Below are positions 58,796 to 64,000 of a stretch of DNA of 64,000 nucleotides, piece by piece. The stretch comes from DP-36 sp036004365. GTDB taxonomy: Bacteria > Desulfobacterota > Binatia > UBA9968. The stretch is taken from the NCBI GenBank assembly GCA_036004365.1, contig DASYRN010000030.1, positions 17,681 through 81,680 of the forward strand, in the 5' to 3' direction. The notes under the pieces were generated by a model. It made no database searches, was not told the DNA's origin, and saw nothing but the letters and a program-made list of their open reading frames with translations. Position 1 is the first letter of the stretch. Every line of letters begins with the position of its first letter. The position numbers and the translations under genes were made by a program.

Positions 58796-59785
58796 TCACT
58801 TGATCACCTTGTCCGCTCTCGCCAAAACGTTCGGCGGAATCGTCAGCCCAATCTGCTTCGCGGTCTTCAAATTGATCACCAGCTCGAACTTCTTCGGTTG
58901 TTCGACGGGAAGATCGGCGGGCTTAGCGCCTTTGAGAATTTTGTCTACATAGATGGCCGCACGGCGATGCAAGTCGGTCAAGCTCACGCCATAGGACATA
59001 AGCCCCCCGTCTTCCACATATTCTGCCCTGTCGTATATCACCGGGAGCCGGCTCTTTACCGCCAACTCTGCAATCTGTGGTCGTTGAGAACTGGCGGACG
59101 GGCCCGGCACCCGGAAAAGGACGGCGTCCGCCCGCTCCTTAACTGCAGCGCCGAATGCGGTCTCAACATCCTTGGGACTAAGGATGTCCGGGTATTGAAG
59201 CCTCACTCCGAGCGCCCCTGCGGCCAGATCGAGCTCTTTTTGAATCTGCGTGCGGCCCGAGCTGGTTGAAGTCGTGAAGACGGCCACGCGGGAGAGCCTG
59301 GGAACAATCTCCTTCAAGAGCTCCAGCCGTTTTCCGCTCAACTCCGGGGTAAGGATGGACAATCCCGTGATGTTCCCGGCCGGCCGCGCTAGACTGGCGA
59401 CGAAGCCGCTTCCAACAGCATCGCCAACCGTAATCATGACAATGGGAATTGTGGCGGTCGCCTCCTTGGCTACGAGCGTATCCCCCGCACCCACCGTGAC
59501 GATAACATCCACCTTGAGACGCGCCAGCTCGGCTGCGAGCGCGCGCTGGCGATCTGGGTTTCCTTCCCAAGAGCGCCACTCAATGACAATGTTTTTTCCC
59601 TCCACGTATCCAAGCTCGCGCAGACCCTGCCGGAATGCCTCGGCGCGGTGTTTCACGCTAGTGGCAAGGGGGCTGTGGCCTAGATACCCTATTCGCGGAA
59701 CTTTCGCCGGCTGCTGCGCCTCAACAAACGGAGCAATGGACAGTAGAACAGTAGTCAGTAGGCAGATAGTGGTTCTTCTGATCAT
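58796..59785 (-). CDS. Orphan ABC-type substrate-binding protein, copy 1
   Basis: 329 residues from ATG 59785 (AGGGAGAAAACC upstream). Signal peptide ending FVEAQQ, then VPRIGYLGHSPLATSVKHRAEAFRQGLRELGYVEGKNIVIEWRSWEGNPDRQRALAAELARLKVDVIVTVG, TIPIVMITVGDAVGSGFVASLARPAGNITGLSILTPELSGKRLELLKEIVP and YVDKILKGAKPADLPVEQPKKFELVINLKTAKQIGLTIPPNVLARADKVIK. This is the TrpX/PF04392-type periplasmic-binding family. No permease or ATPase is nearby. Last (3') of a tandem array of four. Confidence 0.88.
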   Translation of the reverse strand: MIRRTTICLLTTVLLSIAPFVEAQQPAKVPRIGYLGHSPLATSVKHRAEAFRQGLRELGYVEGKNIVIEWRSWEGNPDRQRALAAELARLKVDVIVTVGAGDTLVAKEATATIPIVMITVGDAVGSGFVASLARPAGNITGLSILTPELSGKRLELLKEIVPRLSRVAVFTTSTSSGRTQIQKELDLAAGALGVRLQYPDILSPKDVETAFGAAVKERADAVLFRVPGPSASSQRPQIAELAVKSRLPVIYDRAEYVEDGGLMSYGVSLTDLHRRAAIYVDKILKGAKPADLPVEQPKKFELVINLKTAKQIGLTIPPNVLARADKVIK

Positions 59786-59855
59786 GGTTTTCTCCCTTTG
59801 CTCTTGCCTACTGCCTGTTGCATCTCCCCTCACCTTTCACCCCTCACACTTCACG

Positions 59856-60839
59856 TTATTTGATTACCCTATCCGCCCGTGCCAGCACGTTCGGCGGAAT
59901 AGTCAGACCGATCTGCTTGGCGGTTTTGAGATTGATTACTAGATCGAAATCCGTCGGCTGTTCCACCGGCAAGTCAGCAGGCTTCGCACCTTTCAGGATT
60001 CTATCTACATATGTCGCGGCGCGGCGGTAACTCTCAGCATCGTTGGCTGAATAGGACATGAGGCCGCCGGCTACTACATAGTCAATTCTCTCGTGCATCG
60101 AAGGCAGGCGGTTCTTTATCGCAAGGTCCGCAATCCGCTTTGCGTTAGGATTGAGCAGCGCCCCGGAAATCGTTATAAGCGCGCTCGCACGCCCCTTGGC
60201 CGCAGCTTGAAATGCCGCGTCAAAATCAGGGTTCGGCCCTCTTACCCTTATCAATTGAAGCTGTATCTTCAGTGCGCGCGCCGGCACCTCATACGGTTTG
60301 AAATCATTTTCCGTCTGGGTCTCACTCATAAGGGCTCCGACACGCGATATCCCCGGAACCACCTCCTTAAGCAATTCCAGCCTCTTTCCGCTTAGGTCTC
60401 GCTGAAGCGTGGTAAGCCCCGTGATATTACCACCCGGGCGCGCCAAGCTATCGATGAACCCGGCCGCGACTGGATCCTGAGTCGTCGACATGACGATAGG
60501 GATCGTCTTGGTCGCCTGCTTGGCTGCGCGGATCGCTGGTTGAGCTCTAAGGACAAGCACATCGACTTTGAGTTGCACGAGTTCGGCTACAAGGTTTGGG
60601 ATACGATCCGATCTTCCCTCAACGTAGCGAAGCTCAAGCAAGATGTTTTTGCCCTCAATGTAACCGAGGTCTCGCAGTCCTTGGCGAAATGCCTCGACCT
60701 GAGGCCCGGGATTATTGGCATCGCCATCCGTTGACACGAATCCTATCCGTGGGACTTTCGCGGACTGCTGCGCGTCGGCCGGAAAGCTAAGAGCCAAGAG
60801 CAAAGCGCCGAGAGCGAAGCAACTGATTTTTTTCTTCAT
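59856..60839 (-). CDS. Orphan ABC-type substrate-binding protein, copy 2
   Basis: 327 residues from ATG 60839. Signal peptide ISCFALGALLLALSFPADAQQ. Same scaffold as copy 1 (AFRQGLRDLGYIEGKNILLELRYVEGRSDRIPNLVAELVQLKVDVLVLRAQPAIRAAKQATKTIPIVMSTTQDPVAAGFIDSLARPGGNITGL) but the most divergent of the four, including a different 60-residue central region. Ligand probably different. Confidence 0.88.
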   Translation of the reverse strand: MKKKISCFALGALLLALSFPADAQQSAKVPRIGFVSTDGDANNPGPQVEAFRQGLRDLGYIEGKNILLELRYVEGRSDRIPNLVAELVQLKVDVLVLRAQPAIRAAKQATKTIPIVMSTTQDPVAAGFIDSLARPGGNITGLTTLQRDLSGKRLELLKEVVPGISRVGALMSETQTENDFKPYEVPARALKIQLQLIRVRGPNPDFDAAFQAAAKGRASALITISGALLNPNAKRIADLAIKNRLPSMHERIDYVVAGGLMSYSANDAESYRRAATYVDRILKGAKPADLPVEQPTDFDLVINLKTAKQIGLTIPPNVLARADRVIK

Positions 60840-60880
60840 GGATTTCTTTCTTGCTATTGCCTCACGCCTTTCGCCTGTTT

Positions 60881-61862
60881 TCATTTGATCACCTTATCCG
60901 CCCGGTACAGAACCGACTGCGGAATCGTGAGACCGTTCTGCTTCGCCGTTTTGAGATTGATGATGAATTCGAATTTTTTCGGCTGCTGCACAGGCAGATC
61001 GGCAGGATTGGCTCCCTTCAGGATCTTGTCCACATAGGTGGCGGCGCGCCGGTCTAGGTCGTTAATGTTCACGCCGTAACTCATAAGTCCCCCGGCTTCG
61101 ACGTACCGACTGTCGTGGTATATCGCTAGGAGCCGGTTCTTTTCCGCAAGCTCTACAATCTGTGCTTGATGAGAAAGGAGGATGGGGTTCGTTAGCACAA
61201 GGACTCCATCAGCACGCCCCTTGCGCGCCCTCGGAATGCAGTCTCAATATTCTTGGGACTGAGTACGTCCAGGTATTGAAGCTGTACCTTGAGCGCCCCT
61301 GCGACGAGTTCCACCTCTTTTAACACTTGTGCGTTGCCCGGGTGGGCGAATTCCCGAGGACGGCCACACGGGAGAGCCTGGGAACGGTCTCCTTCAGAAG
61401 CTCCAGTTGTTTTCCGCTTATCTCCGGGGAAAGGGCTGACAATCCAGTAATGTTGCCGCCAGGCCGCGCAAGACTGGCAACGAACCCCGAGCCAACAGGG
61501 TCAAAATCAAACGCCATGACGATGGGAATCGTAGAACTTGCTTCCTTGGCAGGACGGGTCGATGCCGGACCAGCCGTGACAATGACCTCTACCTTGAGAC
61601 GCACTAGTTCAGCCGCAAGCTCACTCAGGTGATCTAGTTTTCCCTCCGCGTATCGATACTCAATGACAATGTTTTTCCCTTCTGTATAGCCAAGCTCGCG
61701 CAGACCTTGCCGGAAGGCTTCCACACGGGCCAAATTAGAGGAAGCAGTGTTGGCCGCTAAAAAACCTATCCGCGGGACTTTCTTAGCCTGCTGCGCCTCG
61801 GCGAATGAAGCAGTAAGCAGAAAGACCGTAAGCAGTAAGCAGACAGCAATCCTTTTAGTCAT
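60881..61862 (-). pseudogene. Orphan substrate-binding protein, copy 3, broken by two frameshifts
   Basis: Starts MTKRIAVCLLLTVFLLTASFAEAQQAKKVPRIGFL and matches copies 1 and 4 to GNS. Near 61345 the frame shifts (continuing as HPGNAQVLKEVELVAGALKVQLQYLDVLSPKNIETAFR in another frame), and near 61236 it shifts again, resuming as ARKGRADGVLVLTNPILLSHQAQIVEL to the normal C-terminus. Two frameshifts in one gene argue for a pseudogene, though sequencing or assembly error is possible. Confidence 0.8.
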
Positions 61863-61904
61863 TGGTTCGCTCCTGTATTCTTCCTGCTCACTGCTTACCG
61901 CTCA

Positions 61905-62888
61905 CTACTTGATTACTTTATCCGCTCGCGCCAGCAAATTCGGCGGAATCGTGAGGCCGATCTGCTTGGCCGCTTTCAAGTTGATGACCAGCTCAAACTT
62001 CGTCGGCTGCTCGACGGGCAGGTCGGCGGGCTTGGCACCTTTCAGGATCTTGTCAACGTACGTAGCAGCGCGCCGGAACAGGTCGGTAAAGATTGGCGCA
62101 TAGGACATCAAGCCACCAGAATCCACAAACTCGGACTGCGGGTATATCGCTGGGAGCCGGCTCTTTGCCGCGAGGTCTGTAACGTGTGTTCGCTGAAAAA
62201 CGACGACGGGGCTGACGAGGACGAGGACCGCGTCAGCACGTCCCTTACTTGCCTCTGCGAATGCAGTTTCAATATCCTTGGAGCTTCGTGCCTCTAGGTT
62301 TTGAAGCTGCACCCGGAATGTCTTTGCGGCGACTTGGGCCTCTCTTAACGATTGTGCGTTGCCTGGTTCGGTCGAATTCCCGAGGACGGCCACGCGGGAG
62401 AGCCTGGGAACGATCTCCTTCAGAAGCTCCAGTTGTTTTCCGCTTAACTCCGGAGCAAGGCTGGACAATCCGGTAATGTTCCCGCCCGGTCGCGCAAGAC
62501 TGGCGACAAAGCCCGAGCCAACCGGGTCATTATCAAACCCCATCACGATGGGAATCGTAACAGTTGCTTCCTTGGCGGAACGGGTTGCTGTTGGGCCACC
62601 TGTGACGATGATGTCTACCTGAAGATGTACTAGCTCGGCTGCAAGCTCCCTCAGGCGATCTGCCTTTCCCTCTGCATGTCGCCATTCCATAACAATGTTT
62701 TGCCCCTCCACATATCCGAGCTCGCGCAGCCCTTGGCGGAACGCCTCAATGCGAGTCGCAATAGCGGAAGAGGAAACTTGCGAGAGAAAGCCTATCCGCG
62801 GGACTTTCTTCGCCGGCTGCGCCTGGGCGAGATGGACGGAGGACAGCATTAAAACGGCTAGCAGAGAGACTACGAGTTCTTTTGCCAT
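61905..62888 (-). CDS. Orphan ABC-type substrate-binding protein, copy 4
   Basis: 327 residues from ATG 62888. Signal LVVSLLAVLMLSSVHLAQAQ, then VPRIGFLSQVSSSAIATRIEAFRQGLRELGYVEGQNIVMEWRHAEGKADRLRELAAELVHLQVDIIVTGG, VGSGFVASLARPGGNITGLSSLAPELSGKQLELLKEIVPRLSRVAVLG, and the shared C-terminus. First gene (5') of the array; a terminator and promoter on the same strand precede it. Confidence 0.88.
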   Translation of the reverse strand: MAKELVVSLLAVLMLSSVHLAQAQPAKKVPRIGFLSQVSSSAIATRIEAFRQGLRELGYVEGQNIVMEWRHAEGKADRLRELAAELVHLQVDIIVTGGPTATRSAKEATVTIPIVMGFDNDPVGSGFVASLARPGGNITGLSSLAPELSGKQLELLKEIVPRLSRVAVLGNSTEPGNAQSLREAQVAAKTFRVQLQNLEARSSKDIETAFAEASKGRADAVLVLVSPVVVFQRTHVTDLAAKSRLPAIYPQSEFVDSGGLMSYAPIFTDLFRRAATYVDKILKGAKPADLPVEQPTKFELVINLKAAKQIGLTIPPNLLARADKVIK

Positions 62889-62905
62889 GGTTGCCCTCAC
62901 CCTGA

Positions 62906-62926
62906 CCCTCTCCCAAAGGGCGAGGG
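62906..62926. repeat. Short inverted repeat of the CCCTCTCCC/GGGCGAGGG type
   Basis: CCCTCTCCC AAA GGGCGAGGG with preceding CCCTCACCCTGA. A widespread kind of intergenic palindrome in environmental genomes. It covers the ribosome-site region of copy 4 of the binding-protein array. Confidence 0.55.
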
Positions 62927-62992
62927 AAATTGGAGTCGAAAATCTAAACTCGGCAATGGTTCGACTGAGCTCACCACGAAGTCTAAAATCAC

Positions 62993-63026
62993 AAAAAAAG
63001 CCCGGCCAGGAGTGACCTGGTCGGGC
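62993..63026 (-). terminator. Intrinsic terminator on the minus strand
   Basis: Read on the minus strand: GCCCGACCAGG, loop TCACT, CCTGGCCGGGC (11 pairs, one G-U), then seven T (62999-62993). There is no minus-strand gene between it and ybeY (plus strand), so it terminates a short leader transcript rather than a gene. Confidence 0.75.
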
Positions 63027-63091
63027 CAAAGAAGTAAGAATCCAAGTTGCTACCGAGCCAAGTCGGCCGGCCAACATCAAAAATGTCTCCC

Positions 63092-63120
63092 CTTATTTCA
63101 CGGTCGTAATAACCTGTCAA
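63092..63120 (-). promoter_or_regulatory. Candidate minus-strand promoter of the binding-protein array
   Basis: Minus strand TTGACA (63120-63115), 17-bp spacer, AATAAG (63097-63092). Transcription would start near 63085 and reach the terminator after about 90 nt, or read through to copy 4. Confidence 0.45.
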
Positions 63121-63252
63121 CCATTTCCTGAAGATCCGAGCGCAAGGGCTGTGCCATACTAGAAGACAGCGACCAATAGAGATCAGGCTACTGAAAAGAC
63201 AGGAGAATCTTTACGGGGTGAGTTCGACCTGTTACGAAAGGAAATAGTAAAG

Positions 63253-63283
63253 GGTAGCTCTTTTGCTACCTCTCGTAGCAAAA
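63253..63283. other. Two mutually exclusive hairpins
   Basis: GGTAGC/GCTACC (63253-63270) and TTTTGCTAC/GTAGCAAAA (63261-63283, 9 perfect pairs) share the GCTAC segment and so exclude each other. Confidence 0.45.
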
Positions 63284-63320
63284 ATGCATCACCCTCTCAT
63301 TTTAGATTTTAGATCAGAGC

Positions 63321-63459
63321 GTTGAAAAAGGCTCACCTGCTTCGTTGTGCTCAATCGTCTCGCTCCAACGTACTGCGCAAGTACGCCTCCGCTCGTCGAT
63401 TTTTCGCACGCCTTGCAACTGAGACCTTTTTGACCGCTCTGAAAACAGGCTTTTTCAAC
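63321..63459. repeat. 139-bp foldback element related to copies A and B
   Basis: Terminal arms GTTGAAAAAGGC (63321-63332) and GCTTTTTCAAC (63449-63459). The centre has CCAACGTACTGCGCAAGTACGC, resembling the AACGTACTAACCACGTACGC centre of copy A. It sits 110 bp upstream of ybeY. A frame across it has no coding character. Confidence 0.65.
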
Positions 63460-63568
63460 AAGCTGTTAGATGCTCTGAAATTTGAAATTCCTCGCCAAGC
63501 GCGGATTAAGCGCTGGCTTGACCGTAATGGGACGAAGTGCTACGGCAGTTCTTTCAATCCGTCCAGCC

Positions 63569-64000
63569 ATGGTTGTAGAAGTTCTGAATAACAGTCCCCG
63601 ACATAAGATTGCTCTTCTCAAGTTCAAGAAAAAGGCGGAGAGGATCCTCGAGCTTCTCGAGCAGAATCGCGCGGAGTTGAGCCTGGCTCTCGTGGACAAC
63701 CGAGAGATTCAGAAGCTCAACGCCAGATATCGGAACAAGAACCAGCCGACCGATGTCCTTTCTTTCCCTCCGGGGAAAAGTCTCCCCACAGACGTCCACC
63801 TCCTGGGCGATGTGGTTATCTCGGTCGAGCAGGCGGAGATTCACGCTAAGAGAACAAGAAGGCCTTTAGACGAGGAGATGGAAAGTTTGCTGATCCACGG
63901 GATTTTGCACCTTCTCGGCTATGACCATGAACGGTCTACAGAGGACGCGAGAGTCATGCGTCGATTAGAAAGAAAGATCCACCGGGCGCTTTGTGACAAA
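63569..64000 (+). CDS. ybeY: Endoribonuclease YbeY, 3' end outside the window
   Basis: 144 codons from ATG 63569 without a stop before the window ends. VVEVLNNSPRHKIALLKFKKKAERILELL, LSLALVDNREIQKLNARYRNKNQPTDVLSFP, LLGDVVISVEQAEIHA and the zinc motif HGILHLLGYDHERSTEDARVM (H3 site) identify YbeY, which processes the 3' end of 16S rRNA and takes part in ribosome quality control. Normally next to phoH. No strong ribosome site is seen upstream. Confidence 0.93.
   Translation, partial: MVVEVLNNSPRHKIALLKFKKKAERILELLEQNRAELSLALVDNREIQKLNARYRNKNQPTDVLSFPPGKSLPTDVHLLGDVVISVEQAEIHAKRTRRPLDEEMESLLIHGILHLLGYDHERSTEDARVMRRLERKIHRALCDK

Noticed and set aside
60881..61862. Programmed frameshifting in binding-protein copy 3
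   Set aside because: Two separate shifts without slippery sequence or conservation in the intact copies; decay or error is more likely.
58750..61908. Possible CRISPR array in the repeat-rich region between binding-protein genes
   Set aside because: Units are short and degenerate with no constant-length spacers; the copies are of gene ends and low-complexity stutters.
63322..63591. 89-codon frame upstream of ybeY
   Set aside because: It lies within the foldback element and has no ribosome site or family pattern.

Overview
The window is a 64 kb piece of a Gram-negative-type bacterial chromosome. There are lipoproteins with lipoboxes, a GlcDEF glycolate dehydrogenase, TRAP and TSUP transporters, a MoxR/DUF58/BatA-like operon, and housekeeping genes (recA-recX-alaS, holA, mltG, phoH, ybeY). 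The mixture of many small-molecule catabolic genes (amidohydrolase, isochorismatase-type hydrolase, MetE-like, RidA-like, fumarylacetoacetase-like), a tandem array of orphan 'ABC substrate-binding' proteins, and many low-complexity intergenic repeats resembles uncultured soil or subsurface lineages (Methylomirabilota/Rokubacteria, Binatota or Tectomicrobia-like). That placement is inference; no rRNA is present. One tRNA (Thr-CGT) is present.

Layout. 1-2.1 kb: end of a sigma-54 activator, then a cluster of small lipoproteins and membrane proteins. 2.3-9.3 kb: catabolic genes, including an isochorismatase-like/MetE-like/RidA-like operon behind a good sigma-70 promoter with an overlapping operator. 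9.3-15.2 kb (minus strand): D,D-carboxypeptidase, TPR protein, PLD nuclease, holA and an NMT1-type binding protein. 15.3-19.5 kb: FAH hydrolase, AmrB/MEMO, a TPP riboswitch with terminator followed by thiS-thiG-thiE, and tRNA-Thr. 19.6-27.6 kb (minus): stress-type protein, glcD/glcF/glcE, and an adenylate cyclase-TPR protein. 27.8-33.8 kb: GC-rich dctPQM TRAP operon and an amidase, each followed by a 124-bp foldback element. 33.9-36.2 kb: MgtC, alpha/beta hydrolase and a stand-alone LeuA/CimA regulatory domain. 36.3-47.2 kb: mltG and a MoxR-type operon interrupted by an inserted GT9 glycosyltransferase. 47.3-57.2 kb: zinc-ribbon/M23 peptidase, pgpA-cinA-thpR-recA-recX-alaS-yjbQ-phoH. 57.2-63.6 kb: an island of VOC protein, HEPN/MNT pair and four tandem substrate-binding proteins that separates phoH from ybeY (normally close neighbours). 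ybeY runs off the end.

The main discovery candidate is the MetE-family gene at 4869-5972. A single in-frame TGA falls exactly at the conserved zinc-ligand cysteine (His-Val-Cys-Arg-Gly-Asn context). The frame stays open with conserved sequence for another 126 codons. A 7-bp stem with a GGU loop starts 12 nt downstream, in the position and form of a bacterial SECIS. This suggests a selenocysteine version of a cobalamin-independent methionine-synthase-like methyltransferase. Other points of interest are the 124-bp intergenic foldback elements with compensatory changes in their arms, low-complexity hairpin repeats that have been captured as signal-peptide codons, a promoter-leader-terminator cassette upstream of the binding-protein array, a glycosyltransferase insertion flanked by 12-bp direct repeats, and a free-standing LeuA-type regulatory domain.
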